The notes: generated by a model not told the origin, from the letters alone. DNA of 41,943 nucleotides from Terriglobia bacterium (GCA_020072805.1 JAIQGC010000015.1:1-41943), one strand, 5' to 3'; shown: positions 1 through 9,403, counted from the first letter of the stretch. A program made the numbers and translations.

Positions 1-891
1 CTGGTGGTGGCGGCGACGGACGGACCCATGCCGCAGACGCGCGAGCACATTCTGCTGGCGCGGCAGGTGGGCGTTCCGGCCATCGTGGTCTTCCTGAACA
101 AGTGCGACATGGTCGAGGACCCCGAACTGCTCGAACTGGTCGAACTGGAAGTGCGCGAGCTGCTGAAGACCTATCAGTTCCCCGGGGACACCATTCCGGT
201 GGTGCGCGGGTCGGCGCTGGGAGCGCTGAACGGGGACGCCAAGTGGGAGAAGTCGATTGATGATCTGATGGCCGCGGTGGACGCCAACGTGCCGCTGCCG
301 GTGCGCGAAGTGGATAAGCCGTTCGCCATGCCCATCGAGGACATTTTTTCGATTTCCGGGCGCGGCACGGTGGTCACCGGGAGAATCGAACGCGGCAAGG
401 TGAAGGTGGGCGAGGAAGTGGAGATTGTGGGCTTCCGTCCGACGATGACCAAGACGGTGACGGGCATCGAGATGTTCCGCAAGTTGCTGGACGAAGGCAT
501 GGCGGGCGATAACGTGGGCCTGCTGCTGCGCGGCACGGAAAAGGACGAAGTGGAGCGCGGGCAGGTGCTGTGCAAGCCGAAATCGATCACGCCGCATACG
601 AAGTTCAAGGCGGAAGCGTACGTGTTGACGAAGGAAGAAGGCGGGCGGCACACGCCGTTTTTCACGGGTTACCGGCCGCAGTTCTATTTCCGCACCACGG
701 ACGTGACCGGAGACGTGAAGCTGCCGGACGGAGTGGAGATGGTGATGCCGGGAGACAATATTTCTTCGGAGATCACCCTGATCACGCCGGTGGCCCTGGA
801 GAAGGGGCTGCGCTTCGCCATCCGCGAAGGCGGCCACACCGTGGGCGCCGGAGCCGTCACGGAGATTATCGAGTATCGGAGATCACCCTGA
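1..891 (+). CDS. tuf: Translation elongation factor Tu, 5'-truncated by the window edge
   Basis: EF-Tu is the GTPase that delivers aminoacyl-tRNA to the ribosomal A site. The frame is open from base 1 and enters inside the G domain ([12 protein letters not shown], then the NKCD guanine-specificity motif). Domain 2 ([13 protein letters not shown]) and domain 3 ([21 protein letters not shown]) follow. About 100 N-terminal residues, including the P-loop, lie outside the window. The normal C-terminus ([10 protein letters not shown]) is followed by five extra residues, YRRSP, before TGA at 889-891. This is because a 110-bp tandem duplication removed the original stop, which now sits in the second copy at 984-986. 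The position before rpsJ is the usual str/S10 order. Identity is certain; the tail may be an assembly artefact. Confidence 0.97.
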   Translation: MVVAATDGPMPQTREHILLARQVGVPAIVVFLNKCDMVEDPELLELVELEVRELLKTYQFPGDTIPVVRGSALGALNGDAKWEKSIDDLMAAVDANVPLPVREVDKPFAMPIEDIFSISGRGTVVTGRIERGKVKVGEEVEIVGFRPTMTKTVTGIEMFRKLLDEGMAGDNVGLLLRGTEKDEVERGQVLCKPKSITPHTKFKAEAYVLTKEEGGRHTPFFTGYRPQFYFRTTDVTGDVKLPDGVEMVMPGDNISSEITLITPVALEKGLRFAIREGGHTVGAGAVTEIIEYRRSP

Positions 892-985
892 TCACGCCGG
901 TGGCCCTGGAGAAGGGGCTGCGCTTCGCCATCCGCGAAGGCGGCCACACCGTGGGCGCCGGAGCCGTCACGGAGATTATCGAGTA
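766..985 (+). repeat. Perfect 110-bp tandem duplication of the tuf 3' end
   Basis: Bases 766-875 and 876-985 are identical over all 110 positions. The unit starts at TCGGAGATCACCCTG and ends at GAGATTATCGAGTA. Because 110 is not a multiple of three, the second copy is out of frame with tuf. It is an untranslated remnant, although its own stop (TAA, 984-986) lies just before rpsJ. Zero divergence means a very recent event or an assembly error. Confidence 0.95.
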
Positions 986-990
986 ACTTT

Positions 991-1323
991 ATGATGAGAC
1001 AGGGCGACAAGATTCGAATTCGTTTGAAGGCGTACGACCACCGCATTCTGGACCAGTCCACGCGCGATATCGTGGAGACGGCCAAGCGCACCGGCGCGGA
1101 TGTTGCCGGGCCGATTCCTTTGCCGACCACCATCAACCGCTGGACCGTGCTGCGGTCGCCGCACGTGGACAAGAAATCGCGCGAGCAGTTTGAAATGCGC
1201 ACCCACAAGCGGCTGATCGATATTCTCGAGCCCACTCCGGACACGGTGGATGCGCTTATGAAGCTGGATCTGCCCCCGGGCGTGGACGTGGAGATCAAGG
1301 CCTTCGGGCACGCCGCCAAGTAA
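991..1323 (+). CDS. rpsJ: 30S ribosomal protein S10
   Basis: S10 sits in the 30S head and also serves as NusE in transcription antitermination. The 110-residue product has the family signatures [14 protein letters not shown] near residues 10-23, GPIPLPTT and the RTHKRLIDI block. Two adjacent ATG codons (991 and 994) are possible starts; the family start would fit either. No strong Shine-Dalgarno is visible: the upstream bases are the end of the duplicated tuf segment, with a GGAG about 17 bases away. It is the first gene of the S10 cluster. Confidence 0.96.
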   Translation: MMRQGDKIRIRLKAYDHRILDQSTRDIVETAKRTGADVAGPIPLPTTINRWTVLRSPHVDKKSREQFEMRTHKRLIDILEPTPDTVDALMKLDLPPGVDVEIKAFGHAAK

Positions 1324-1384
1324 ATGGCCGGCGCTGGTGCAGAAATGAAAATCGCAGTGACAGCGGAGCAGAGAGAGACAAGAC

Positions 1385-2026
1385 ATGTCGGTTAACGGAA
1401 TCATCGGAATCAAGCTGGGCAGCACGCAGGTCTTCGAAAAAGACGGCACGCTGGTCCCATGCACCGTGCTGCAGGCCGGGCCGTGCGTGGTAGTGGACCG
1501 CCGCACCAAGCTGCGCGACGGTTACGACGCGGCGCAACTGGGCTTGGTCGAATTCGTCAAGCCGCAGCGGGTCAGCAAGGCCATGACCGGGCATTTCAAA
1601 AAAGCCGGCGCGGCTCCCATGAAAGTTCTGCGCGAAGTGCGCCTCGAGGAATCGGCCGACGAAACCAAGGTCGGCGACCGCGTGCTGGTGGACCGCTTTC
1701 AGCCCGGCGAATTAGTCGACGTCACCGGGGTGAGCAAGGGCAAGGGTTTTGCCGGCGGCGTCAAGCGCTGGCACTACGCCGGCGGCGATGCCAGCCACGG
1801 CTCGATGCATCACCGCGCGCCGGGCGGCATCGGCGGCAGCTCCTTCCCCTCGCGCGTGTGGAAGAACCAGCATTTTCCCGGACACATGGGCCATGCCCAG
1901 GTGACCGCGAAAAATTTGAAAGTGGTGCAAGTGGATACGGACGAAAACCTGCTCTTGGTGCGTGGATCGGTTCCCGGGCCGAGCGGGGCGTACATCATGA
2001 TTCGCAAGGTCAGGAAGAACAAGTAA
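1385..2026 (+). CDS. rplC: 50S ribosomal protein L3
   Basis: L3 nucleates 50S assembly and reaches towards the peptidyl-transferase centre. The 213 residues match the usual length. The N-terminus ([13 protein letters not shown]) and the long internal loop with [18 protein letters not shown] and the following [11 protein letters not shown] are diagnostic. A GAGAGAGA purine stretch precedes the ATG at about 10 bases. A 61-base gap separates it from rpsJ, and rplD follows after 33 bases. Confidence 0.97.
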   Translation: MSVNGIIGIKLGSTQVFEKDGTLVPCTVLQAGPCVVVDRRTKLRDGYDAAQLGLVEFVKPQRVSKAMTGHFKKAGAAPMKVLREVRLEESADETKVGDRVLVDRFQPGELVDVTGVSKGKGFAGGVKRWHYAGGDASHGSMHHRAPGGIGGSSFPSRVWKNQHFPGHMGHAQVTAKNLKVVQVDTDENLLLVRGSVPGPSGAYIMIRKVRKNK

Positions 2027-2059
2027 GCAACGAATCAGCGCAAAGGAAAGCGAAACGTT

Positions 2060-2854
2060 ATGCCGGTCGTGGATGTAGTGAATTTGAGCGGGAAAAAGGT
2101 CGGCCAGGTCGAACTGGCGGACAGCGTCTTTGGCGCCAAGGTCAACCCGCACCTGGTGCATGAAGCCTCGCGCTGGTATCTGGCGGGGGAGCGCGCAGGC
2201 ACGCACAAAACCAAGGTGCGTTCCGACGTCAGCGGCTCGGGCAAGAAATTGTGGCGGCAGAAGGGCACCGGGCGCGCCCGCATGGGCTCGATCCGTTCCT
2301 CCATCTGGCGCAAGGGCGGCACGGTGCACGGCCCGCAGCCGCGCGATTACAGCTATGCGCTGCCCAAGAAGATGGTGCTGGGCGCGCTGCGCTCGGCGCT
2401 GTCGGCCAAGCTGGCCGCCTCCAAGCTGACCGTGGTGGACTCTTGGGCGCTCGAAACGCACAAGACCGGAGCCTTCCGCGAGACTCTGGACAAGCTGGAC
2501 AGCAAGAAAAAGACTCTGCTGGTGGCCCTGGGCGAGAATCGCAACCTGGTCCTGGCCAGCCGTAACATGGCCGGCGTGACGCTGGTGGCTCCCAACGTAT
2601 TGCAGGCTTACGACCTGCTGCGCCATGACCGCCTGATCTGCTCGAAGGATGCGGCCACGCGCTTGAGCCAGTCGCTCGATCCCGATCGCGTGGAACCGGT
2701 GGCTCCCGTGGTGCTGGAAAGCATCGCTCCGGCGCCTGCGGCCAGCAAAGCGGCGGCAGCTAAGCCGGCGGCCAAGAAAGAGGCCAAGTCCGCGGCGAAA
2801 CCCGCGGCCAAGAAGGCGGCCAAGCCCGCGGGTAAGAAGAAGGGCAAGGAATAA
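2060..2854 (+). CDS. rplD: 50S ribosomal protein L4 with a Lys/Ala-rich C-terminal tail
   Basis: L4 binds 23S rRNA domain I and lines the exit tunnel; in E. coli it also autoregulates the S10 operon. The core contains the conserved RQKGTGRARMGSIRSS tunnel-loop region near residues 68-83 and the GPQPRDYSYALPKKM segment. The product is 264 residues, against about 205 for a typical L4. The excess is a C-terminal low-complexity tail from about residue 223, built of repeated KPAAKK-like units. An AAAGGAAAG stretch before the ATG serves as ribosome-binding site. The tail composition recurs in S19, L22 and L17 here. Confidence 0.96.
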   Translation: MPVVDVVNLSGKKVGQVELADSVFGAKVNPHLVHEASRWYLAGERAGTHKTKVRSDVSGSGKKLWRQKGTGRARMGSIRSSIWRKGGTVHGPQPRDYSYALPKKMVLGALRSALSAKLAASKLTVVDSWALETHKTGAFRETLDKLDSKKKTLLVALGENRNLVLASRNMAGVTLVAPNVLQAYDLLRHDRLICSKDAATRLSQSLDPDRVEPVAPVVLESIAPAPAASKAAAAKPAAKKEAKSAAKPAAKKAAKPAGKKKGKE

Positions 2855-2857
2855 GCC

Positions 2858-3157
2858 ATGGCCATCATCTCTCAATTTCAGATCATTCGCCGGCCCATCA
2901 TCACCGAAAAAGGGCTGGGCGTGAAGGAAACGCAGCACACCGTGGTCTTCGAAGTGGCCGCCGGGGCCACCAAGACGCAGATCAAGGAAGCCGTGCAGCA
3001 GATCTTCAAGGTCAAGGTGGACGCCGTGCGCACCTCGAATTTCAACGGCAAGATGCGCCGCCGCGGCCAGTTTGAAGGCTATCGGCGGGATTGGAAGAAG
3101 GCTTACGTCAAGCTCGCCGAAGGCGAGAAGATGATCGAATACGCGGAGAACCTGTAG
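2858..3157 (+). CDS. rplW: 50S ribosomal protein L23
   Basis: L23 lies at the tunnel exit and is the docking site for trigger factor and SRP. The 99-residue protein has the RPIITEKG N-terminal motif and the KVKVDAVRTSNFNGKMRRRG core, at normal family length. It starts 3 bases after the rplD stop, so translation is probably coupled. Confidence 0.96.
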   Translation: MAIISQFQIIRRPIITEKGLGVKETQHTVVFEVAAGATKTQIKEAVQQIFKVKVDAVRTSNFNGKMRRRGQFEGYRRDWKKAYVKLAEGEKMIEYAENL

Positions 3158-3199
3158 TCGTTCGGGCAGGGGCGGGCGAAGGGAAGACAAGAGGCAACG

Positions 3200-4021
3200 A
3201 TGGGACTGAAGAGTTTTAACCCGTACACAGCGTCGAGGCGGTTCATCACCGTCCTGGACAAGAGCGCCATTACCAAGGAGCAGCCGGAAAAGGCGCTGCT
3301 CGAACCCAAGAAGCGCACCGGCGGACGCAACAGCCACGGGGAAATCACTTCCTGGCACCGCGGTGGCGGGCACAAGCAGCAGTATCGCAAGATCGATTTC
3401 AAGCGCGACAAGGCCGGCATTCCGGCCAAGGTTGCCGCCATTGAATACGATCCCAACCGTTCGGCGCAGCTCGCGCTGCTGCATTATGCCGACGGCGACA
3501 AGCGCTACATCCTCCATCCCATCGGGCTGGAAGTGGGCATGACCGTTTCCACCGGCGAAGGCGCGGACATTCTGCCGGGCAATGCCATGGCTTTCCGGCA
3601 CATTCCCCCGGGCACCATGGTGCATAACATCGAGTTGTATCCCGGCCGCGGCGCGCAAGTGGTGCGCTCGGCGGGCGGCGCGGCGCAACTGCTCAGCAAG
3701 GAAGGCGATCTCGCGCTGATCAAGCTGCCTTCCGGCGAAGTGCGCAAGTTTTCCGTGGACTGCATGGCCACCATTGGTCAGGTCGGCAATCTGGACCACG
3801 AAAACGTGACCTACGGCAAGGCCGGCAGAACCCGCTGGCACGGCAAACGTCCCACCGTGCGCGGCGTGGCCATGAACCCCGTGGATCACCCGCACGGCGG
3901 CGGTGAAGGCCGCGTCAAGGGCAACCACCCGCAGACCCCGTGGGGTTTCCCCACGCTGGGCGCGAAGACCCGGCACAACAAGCGCACGGACAAGATGATC
4001 GTGCAGCGGCGAAAGAGTTAG
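3200..4021 (+). CDS. rplB: 50S ribosomal protein L2
   Basis: L2 bridges the subunits and is needed for peptidyl-transferase centre assembly. The 273 residues match the family. Visible signatures are [11 protein letters not shown] at the N-terminus, [20 protein letters not shown], and the C-terminal [14 protein letters not shown] motif around residues 223-236 with the conserved histidine. AGAGGCAACG before the ATG gives a modest ribosome-binding site. It is followed by an unusual 380-base interval that contains a small unrecognised gene. Confidence 0.98.
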   Translation: MGLKSFNPYTASRRFITVLDKSAITKEQPEKALLEPKKRTGGRNSHGEITSWHRGGGHKQQYRKIDFKRDKAGIPAKVAAIEYDPNRSAQLALLHYADGDKRYILHPIGLEVGMTVSTGEGADILPGNAMAFRHIPPGTMVHNIELYPGRGAQVVRSAGGAAQLLSKEGDLALIKLPSGEVRKFSVDCMATIGQVGNLDHENVTYGKAGRTRWHGKRPTVRGVAMNPVDHPHGGGEGRVKGNHPQTPWGFPTLGAKTRHNKRTDKMIVQRRKS

Positions 4022-4082
4022 TTGAAGAGGTAAGGGATCGGGCGGGCGGAGTTGGTCATCACCGCCCGGCGAGAGAGAAGCG

Positions 4083-4394
4083 ATGCGAGCGACACGCACA
4101 AACCGGACGGCAGTTCGCCGGGCAGGCCGCACCAGCAAGAAAGCGGCGGCCAAGCGCGCGGTGAAGCCGGCAGTCAAGCCGGTGCTGAAGCCGGTGCTCA
4201 AGCCGGCCGAGCCGGCGCTGTATAAGTTGTGCAAGCCGGGCTGGACGGTGGTGGTTGAGCGCGCGCCCAACGCGCAGGGCACGCGGTTTGTTTGTCCGTT
4301 TTGCCCGCAGTCGCACCGTGTTCCCGGGCCGGTGCGGGGATTTAAGAAGATTCGGCGGGCGCAGTGGGGGCGGTTGCGCCGCGTGGAGGAATAG
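4083..4394 (+). CDS. Unrecognised small basic protein with a CPFC motif between rplB and rpsS
   Basis: I do not recognise this 103-residue protein. It is strongly basic. Residues 1-45 are Arg/Lys/Ala/Pro-rich with [17 protein letters not shown]-like repeats. Residues 46-103 look like a compact domain with C50, a CPFC pair (C71, C74) and H78, which could form a small metal site, and then a basic tail ([14 protein letters not shown]). It fills the rplB-rpsS gap, where most bacteria have none. GAGAGAG lies about 6 bases upstream of the ATG, and its TAG overlaps the rpsS ribosome-binding region. A ribosome- or RNA-associated role is inferred from position and charge only. Confidence 0.6.
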   Translation: MRATRTNRTAVRRAGRTSKKAAAKRAVKPAVKPVLKPVLKPAEPALYKLCKPGWTVVVERAPNAQGTRFVCPFCPQSHRVPGPVRGFKKIRRAQWGRLRRVEE

Positions 4395-4401
4395 AGGAAA
4401 G

Positions 4402-4734
4402 ATGCCGCGTTCATTGAAAAAAGGGCCGTTTGTGGACGGCCACCTGCGCGATAAGGTCGAAGGACTCAACGCGCGGAACGAGAAAAAAGTGGTCAAGACC
4501 TGGTCGCGCCGTTCGACGATCGTGCCGGAGATGATTGGGCACACCATCGCGGTGCACAACGGCAGGAAATTCATTCCCGTGTACGTGACCGAACAGATGG
4601 TCGGCCACAAACTCGGGGAGTTTGCCCCTACGCGCACCTTCAAGGGCCATGCCGTAAAGGCGGCGCTCGAGAGGGCTGCCGGAGCGGCACCAGCGGGAGG
4701 CGGCGCGCCGGCAGCGGCAGCGCCGAAGGCATAA
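4402..4734 (+). CDS. rpsS: 30S ribosomal protein S19 with an Ala/Gly/Pro C-terminal tail
   Basis: S19 forms the 30S head with S13 and contacts the A-site finger. The start at 4402 gives the canonical [13 protein letters not shown]-terminus and has GAGGAAAG just upstream; an in-frame ATG at 4255 would add 49 non-homologous residues inside the previous gene. The core has [21 protein letters not shown] and [11 protein letters not shown]. The 110 residues exceed the usual 92 or so because of an Ala/Gly/Pro-rich tail from about residue 90. Confidence 0.96.
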   Translation: MPRSLKKGPFVDGHLRDKVEGLNARNEKKVVKTWSRRSTIVPEMIGHTIAVHNGRKFIPVYVTEQMVGHKLGEFAPTRTFKGHAVKAALERAAGAAPAGGGAPAAAAPKA

Positions 4735-4737
4735 GAC

Positions 4738-5250
4738 ATGGCTGAAGAAAAAATACTGCATGCTTCGATTGAAGCCCAGGCTCTCGCGCGGCACCAGCGG
4801 ATGTCTCCGCAGAAGGCCCGCCTGGTCATTGACCTGATTCGCGGGCGCAGCGTGAACGACGCCAAGCGCATTCTGCGCTTCACGCCCAAGCGCGCGGCCA
4901 AGCACATCGAAAAGCTGCTCGATAGCGCCGTGGCCAACGCCCACGTCAAGGCCGAGAACGCCGGGATGCCCCTGGATACCGACGAGCTCTACGTCAGCGG
5001 CGCCTATGTGAACGAAGGCGCGCGCTGGAAGCGTCTGCGGCCCGCGCCGATGGGCCGCGCCTTCCGCTACCAGAAGCGCACCGCGCATCTCTGCGTCAGC
5101 GTCAGCGAACGTCACATGGCCGCCCAGCAGCGCGGAGCGGCTGCCGCGGCGGAAGCCGAAGCGGATAAGGGCGTGCGCGGAACGGCGCGCCGGGTCCGCA
5201 AGGCCCTGACCGGGAAGAAATCGCCGTCGAAGAAAAAAGGCAAGAAGTAA
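4738..5250 (+). CDS. rplV: 50S ribosomal protein L22 with an extended basic C-terminus
   Basis: L22 lines the exit tunnel, and its beta-hairpin loop is a known macrolide-resistance site. The globular part has [19 protein letters not shown], and the hairpin ([19 protein letters not shown]) lies near residues 84-102. The product is 170 residues, against about 110 for the family. The additional part, from about residue 117, is Ala/Lys-rich and ends in KKGKK. It starts 3 bases after rpsS. Confidence 0.96.
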   Translation: MAEEKILHASIEAQALARHQRMSPQKARLVIDLIRGRSVNDAKRILRFTPKRAAKHIEKLLDSAVANAHVKAENAGMPLDTDELYVSGAYVNEGARWKRLRPAPMGRAFRYQKRTAHLCVSVSERHMAAQQRGAAAAAEAEADKGVRGTARRVRKALTGKKSPSKKKGKK

Positions 5251-5261
5251 GGAGAGCCAGA

Positions 5262-5942
5262 GTGGGACAGAAGACACATCCATACGGGTTCCGGCTGGGC
5301 TATAACAAGCCCTGGAAATCGCGGTGGTACGCCGACCGCGACTACGCGGATCTTCTTTTCGAAGATACCCAGCTGCGCAAGGAACTGAAGGAACGGCTGA
5401 AGTCCGCCGGCATCAGCAGCATCGACATCGAGCGGGCGGCCAACAAGCTGGTGGTCCGCATCCACACTGCACGTCCCGGCATCATCATCGGGCGCAAGGG
5501 CGCGGAAATCGATAAGCTCAAGCAGGAAGTGCAGAAGCGCACCAAGCGCGAAGTGCACATTGATATCCAGGAAGTGCACCGCCCCGAATTGGACGCCCAG
5601 CTGGTGGCGGAATCCATCGCCCTGCAACTGGAAAAGCGCGTCGCGTTTCGCCGGGCCATGCGCAAGGCCGTGGATTCGGCGCTGCGTTTCGGCTGCAAGG
5701 GCATCAAGGTGCGCGTGGCCGGGCGCCTGAACGGAGCCGAAATCGCCCGCAAGGAATGGTATCTGCAGGGGCGTCTGCCGCTGCAGACCCTGCGCGCCGA
5801 CATTGATTTCGGTTTTGCGCAGGCCTACACCACCTACGGCGTCATTGGCGTGAAGTGCTGGGTCTACCAGGGTGAAAACGTCCCGCAGCGCGGATTGCGC
5901 ACGCGGGAGCGCGCGGCGGCTCCAGCGCCCGCGGCGGTTTAG
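5262..5942 (+). CDS. rpsC: 30S ribosomal protein S3
   Basis: S3 sits at the mRNA entry channel and contributes to helicase activity there. Its GTG start at 5262 has GGAG at 5251-5254 and gives the canonical [20 protein letters not shown]-terminus. A type II KH domain with the [10 protein letters not shown] loop occupies about residues 40-105. The C-terminal domain ([21 protein letters not shown]) follows. Length is 226 residues, typical for the family. Confidence 0.97.
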   Translation: MGQKTHPYGFRLGYNKPWKSRWYADRDYADLLFEDTQLRKELKERLKSAGISSIDIERAANKLVVRIHTARPGIIIGRKGAEIDKLKQEVQKRTKREVHIDIQEVHRPELDAQLVAESIALQLEKRVAFRRAMRKAVDSALRFGCKGIKVRVAGRLNGAEIARKEWYLQGRLPLQTLRADIDFGFAQAYTTYGVIGVKCWVYQGENVPQRGLRTRERAAAPAPAAV

Positions 5943-5984
5943 CAAATCGAGCGTAAGAACGGCTGAGGGAGCGAGAGAACAGCG

Positions 5985-6401
5985 ATGTTGATGCCCAAGA
6001 AAGTAAAGTACCGCAAGCAGCAGCGCGGGCGGCGCAGCGGAAAGGCCTGGCGCGGCGGAAGCTTGGCGTTCGGCGAATTCGGGCTCAAGGCCATGGAAGC
6101 GGCCTGGATCACCGACCGGCAGATCGAAGCTTCGCGCGTGGCCATTACCCGCTTCATCAAGCGCGGCGGCAAGCTGTGGATCCGCATCTTTCCGGATAAG
6201 CCGTACACCAAGAAGCCGGCCGAAACGCGTATGGGCAAAGGCAAAGGCGCTCCGGAAAAGTGGGTGGCGGTGGTCAAGCCCGGGCGCATCATGTTTGAAA
6301 TGGCGGGAATTGACGAAGCGACGGCGAAGCAGGCTCTGGGACTGGCTTCTCACAAGCTGCCCATCCCCACGAAGTTCGTTAGCCGCACGGGAGGATTCTG
6401 A
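5985..6401 (+). CDS. rplP: 50S ribosomal protein L16
   Basis: L16 binds near the A-site tRNA elbow and helps shape the peptidyl-transferase centre. The 138-residue protein has the canonical start [16 protein letters not shown] and the [21 protein letters not shown] block. GAGCGAGAGAACAGCG precedes the ATG. It lies 42 bases after rpsC and 2 bases before rpmC, as in other S10 operons. Confidence 0.97.
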   Translation: MLMPKKVKYRKQQRGRRSGKAWRGGSLAFGEFGLKAMEAAWITDRQIEASRVAITRFIKRGGKLWIRIFPDKPYTKKPAETRMGKGKGAPEKWVAVVKPGRIMFEMAGIDEATAKQALGLASHKLPIPTKFVSRTGGF

Positions 6402-6403
6402 CG

Positions 6404-6619
6404 ATGCCGCGGCGAATTGAAAAACTCCGTGAAGCGGACCCCAAGGAACTCGCGGTTCGCCAGCGCGAACTGGCCGAACAGGTCTTCCGCCTGAAGTTTC
6501 AGATGTCCACCGGACAGGGCGAAGCGCTCAAGCGCCTGCGGGAAGCCAAGAAGGACCTGGCGCGGGTGCAGACTCTGCTGCGCGAGCAGGAGATCGGAAA
6601 ATCGAGGAATTCGAAATGA
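6404..6619 (+). CDS. rpmC: 50S ribosomal protein L29
   Basis: L29 is a small helical protein next to L23 at the tunnel exit. The 71 residues carry the family signature [17 protein letters not shown] and the helical [18 protein letters not shown] segment. Its stop overlaps the rpsQ start in an ATGA arrangement (6616-6619), which indicates translational coupling. Confidence 0.95.
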   Translation: MPRRIEKLREADPKELAVRQRELAEQVFRLKFQMSTGQGEALKRLREAKKDLARVQTLLREQEIGKSRNSK

Positions 6620-6900
6620 CAAGCGAAACACAGGCGGCGCCGGTTAGCAACCAGCAGGAACTGGTGGGCAAAGTAACCAGCGCGAAAATGGAAAAGACGA
6701 TCGTGGTGGAAGTGACCCGGCTGGTGAAGCACCCCAAGTATCACCGGGTAATCCGCCTGTCGAAAAAGTTCTACGCTCATGACGAGCGCCGGACGGCCAA
6801 GCTGGGCGACACGGTGCGCATCATCGCCTCGCGCCCGCTGTCCCGGCTGAAGCGCTGGCGGCTGGCCGAAGTGATCGCCAGCAAGACAGCGGCGAAGTAA
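6616..6900 (+). CDS. rpsQ: 30S ribosomal protein S17
   Basis: S17 is an OB-fold 16S-binding protein of early 30S assembly. The 94 residues include [25 protein letters not shown] (residues about 15-39) and [20 protein letters not shown], both diagnostic. The ATG overlaps the end of rpmC by 4 bases. Confidence 0.96.
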   Translation: MTSETQAAPVSNQQELVGKVTSAKMEKTIVVEVTRLVKHPKYHRVIRLSKKFYAHDERRTAKLGDTVRIIASRPLSRLKRWRLAEVIASKTAAK

Positions 6901-6921
6901 GGAAAGGCAGCGGAGCGACCT

Positions 6922-7290
6922 ATGATTCAGATGCGAACATGGCTGACGGTGGCCGATAATTCCGGCGCGCGGAAGCTGACGTGCATTCTCCCGGTGGGCG
7001 GCGATGTGGGCTTGAAGGCCGGCCTGGGAGATATCGTCACCGCGGCGGTGAAGGAAGCCACCCCGGAAAGCCAGATCAAGAAGGGCACGGTGGTGAAAGC
7101 CGTCATCGTGCGCATGCGCAAGGAACGCCGGCGCAAGGACGGAACCTATATCCGCTTTGACGATAATGCCGCGGTGCTGATCAACGACGCCAACGAGCCT
7201 CTGGGCACGCGCGTTTTCGGCCCGGTGGCGCGCGAGCTGCGCGACAAGAAGTTCACCAAGATTGTCTCGCTGGCTCCGGAGGTCTGGTAA
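6922..7290 (+). CDS. rplN: 50S ribosomal protein L14
   Basis: L14 forms an intersubunit bridge and contacts 16S helix 44. The 122-residue protein starts [18 protein letters not shown] and contains the conserved [18 protein letters not shown] and [13 protein letters not shown] segments at exact family length. GGAAAG and GCGGAGCG lie upstream. It is the first gene of the spc-type set here. Confidence 0.97.
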   Translation: MIQMRTWLTVADNSGARKLTCILPVGGDVGLKAGLGDIVTAAVKEATPESQIKKGTVVKAVIVRMRKERRRKDGTYIRFDDNAAVLINDANEPLGTRVFGPVARELRDKKFTKIVSLAPEVW

Positions 7291-7296
7291 GCGATC

Positions 7297-7650
7297 ATGG
7301 CCATGAAAAACCAGGAAGTGGTGCGGCATACTTTAAGCATTCGCAAGGGCGACCAGGTGAAGGTCATCAGCGGGCGCGACAGCGGCAAGACCGGGCGGGT
7401 GCTCTCCGTGCATGCGCGCAAGAATCGCGTGGTGGTCGAGCACGCCAATATCATCAAGCGGCACACGCGGCCCAATCCCGCCAAGAATATCAAGGGCGGA
7501 ATCGTGGAGCGCGAGGCGCCCATGAACGTTTCCAATGTGATGGTCATCTGCCCGTCGTGCGGCAAAGGCACGCGGGTGGGCCACACGCAGCTTCCCGACG
7601 GCTCGCGCGCGCGCTCTTGCCGCCGCTGCGAAGCGACGCTGGACAAGTAA
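7297..7650 (+). CDS. rplX: 50S ribosomal protein L24
   Basis: L24 initiates 50S assembly and sits by the tunnel exit. The KOW motif ([20 protein letters not shown]) is near residues 16-35. The C-terminal part carries two Cys pairs, C85/C88 (CPSC) and C108/C111 (CRRC), consistent with a zinc-ribbon form of L24. Length is 117 residues. It starts 6 bases after rplN. Confidence 0.96.
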   Translation: MAMKNQEVVRHTLSIRKGDQVKVISGRDSGKTGRVLSVHARKNRVVVEHANIIKRHTRPNPAKNIKGGIVEREAPMNVSNVMVICPSCGKGTRVGHTQLPDGSRARSCRRCEATLDK

Positions 7651-7669
7651 GGACGAGGCGGAAGAACTT

Positions 7670-8233
7670 ATGATGAGTCGAATGCAGGAAAAATACCGCA
7701 AGGAAGCGATGCCCGCGCTGATGAAGCGCTTCGGGTGGAAAAACCCGATGGCCGTGCCCAAGCTTCGCAAGATCACCCTGAACATCGGCTTGGGCGAGGC
7801 CAGCCAGAACGTCAAGCTGCTGGATACCGCCGCCGTCGAACTGGGCCAGATCACCGGGCAGAAGGCCGTGCTCACGCGCGCCAAGAAGTCCATCGCCAAT
7901 TTCAAGATCCGCAAGGGCATGCCCATCGGCTGCGCGGTGACCCTGCGCGGCGACCGCATGTACGAATTTCTCGACCGCCTGTGCAACGTGGTGCTGCCCC
8001 GCGTACGCGACTTCAAGGGCCTGCCCTCGAACGCTTTCGACGGCCGCGGAAATTACACCCTGGGCCTCAAGGATCAGCTGGTCTTCCCGGAAATCGATTA
8101 CACCCGGGTGGACAAGATCAAGGGCATGAACATCACCCTGACCACTTCGGCCCGCAACGATGAAGAAGGCCGCGAACTCTTGAAACTGCTGGGCGTGCCT
8201 CTGCGCGTGGCCAGCACCGTGAAGGAAGGATAA
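7670..8233 (+). CDS. rplE: 50S ribosomal protein L5
   Basis: L5 is part of the 5S rRNA complex and contacts the P-site tRNA and S13. The 187-residue sequence has the family features [36 protein letters not shown] and [28 protein letters not shown] lies upstream of the ATG; a second ATG three bases on is also possible. Order L24-L5-S14 is canonical. Confidence 0.97.
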   Translation: MMSRMQEKYRKEAMPALMKRFGWKNPMAVPKLRKITLNIGLGEASQNVKLLDTAAVELGQITGQKAVLTRAKKSIANFKIRKGMPIGCAVTLRGDRMYEFLDRLCNVVLPRVRDFKGLPSNAFDGRGNYTLGLKDQLVFPEIDYTRVDKIKGMNITLTTSARNDEEGRELLKLLGVPLRVASTVKEG

Positions 8234-8236
8234 GGA

Positions 8237-8422
8237 ATGGCGCGTACAGCCAAGATTGCCAAGACCAAGAAGAAGCCCAAGTTCAAGGTGCGCGTGCGCA
8301 ACCGCTGCCGTCTGTGCGGCCGCGCCCGCGGGTTCATCCGTAAGTTCGAGCTGTGCCGTATCTGCTTCCGCGGCATGGCGCTCCGGGGCGAAATTCCCGG
8401 GGTCACCAAGGCGAGCTGGTAA
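8237..8422 (+). CDS. rpsN: 30S ribosomal protein S14, zinc-binding type
   Basis: S14 assembles late into the 30S head. The protein is short (61 residues) and has a four-Cys zinc site, C24/C27 (CRLC) and C40/C43 (CRIC), which defines the C+ form (also called rpsZ) rather than the longer Cys-less form. The C-terminus [11 protein letters not shown] is the family end. It starts 3 bases after rplE. Confidence 0.96.
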   Translation: MARTAKIAKTKKKPKFKVRVRNRCRLCGRARGFIRKFELCRICFRGMALRGEIPGVTKASW

Positions 8423-8434
8423 GGAAAAGAGACG

Positions 8435-8833
8435 ATGCAGACTGATCCCATTGCTGACTTTTTGACCCGCATCCGCAACGCCGTTTCGGCCAAGCATGCG
8501 CGGCTGGATATCCCGGCCTCCAAGCTGAAGATCGAAATCGCGCGGATTCTCAAGGACGAAGGCTATATCTCCACCTATAAAATGGTGGACGAAAACAAGG
8601 TTCGCAAAACTTTGCGCATCTTTCTGAAGTACACGGCCGACCGTCGCAGCGTCATCACCGGGCTGCGCCGCATCTCCAAGCCCGGCGCGCGCCGCTATAC
8701 CGGCGCCTCCGAGATCCGCTCCGTGGTGGGCGGCTTGGGCATCAGCATCTTGACCACTCCGCAGGGGCTGATGAGCGGACGCTCCGCCCGGCGCGCGCGG
8801 GTGGGCGGCGAAATTCTCTGCGAAGTCTGGTAA
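8435..8833 (+). CDS. rpsH: 30S ribosomal protein S8
   Basis: S8 binds the central domain of 16S rRNA and is the spc-operon regulator in E. coli. The 132-residue protein begins [16 protein letters not shown] and ends with STPQG-like [21 protein letters not shown] followed by LCEVW, the normal C-terminus. GGAAAAGAG precedes the ATG. Whether it regulates this operon cannot be seen. Confidence 0.96.
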   Translation: MQTDPIADFLTRIRNAVSAKHARLDIPASKLKIEIARILKDEGYISTYKMVDENKVRKTLRIFLKYTADRRSVITGLRRISKPGARRYTGASEIRSVVGGLGISILTTPQGLMSGRSARRARVGGEILCEVW

Positions 8834-8860
8834 GCACAGCGCAGGACGAGGACAAAGACG

Positions 8861-9403
8861 ATGTCACGGATTGGAAGAAAACCGATTGCGCTGCCCAGCG
8901 GGGTGAAAGTTTCCCTGACGGCCAGCCGCGTCGAAGTGCAGGGCCCCAAGGGCAAACTGGCGGTGGCCATTCCCGCGGGCATTCAGTTTCAGCAGAAGGA
9001 CGGCGTGCTCACCGCGCTGCGCGCCACCGATGACCATAGCGCGCTGCACGGCCTGGCCCGCGCCTTGGTGGCCAATGCGGTGCATGGCGTCACCGAGGGT
9101 TTTAAAAAAGAACTGGATATCGTCGGCGTCGGTTACCGCGCGGAACTCAAGGGCAAGGTCATCAATTTCGCCCTCGGCTATTCCCACCCCGTCGAGTTTC
9201 CGATTCCCGAAGGGATCACCATCACGGTCGAAAAACAGACCCGCATGGTGGTGACCGGCGCGGACAAGGGACAGGTCGGACAGGTGGCCGCGGATCTCCG
9301 CGCCCTCCGTCCGCCGGACCCCTACAAGCAGAAGGGCGTGCGCATCAGCGGTCAGCGTTTGAAGAAGAAGGCCGGTAAGGCTGGGGCCAAGGCCGGAGCG
9401 TAA
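8861..9403 (+). CDS. rplF: 50S ribosomal protein L6
   Basis: L6 sits near the factor-binding site of the 50S subunit. The 180 residues show [16 protein letters not shown] at the start, the duplicated L6 fold, and the C-terminal signature [18 protein letters not shown]. The last residues are a short Lys/Ala/Gly tail. The stop is followed at once by the AAGGAG of rplR. Confidence 0.97.
   Translation: MSRIGRKPIALPSGVKVSLTASRVEVQGPKGKLAVAIPAGIQFQQKDGVLTALRATDDHSALHGLARALVANAVHGVTEGFKKELDIVGVGYRAELKGKVINFALGYSHPVEFPIPEGITITVEKQTRMVVTGADKGQVGQVAADLRALRPPDPYKQKGVRISGQRLKKKAGKAGAKAGA

Noticed and set aside
1712-4414. A 900-codon open frame antisense to rplC-rpsS
   Set aside because: It crosses five genes whose products are certain and has His/Arg/Leu-rich noise composition.
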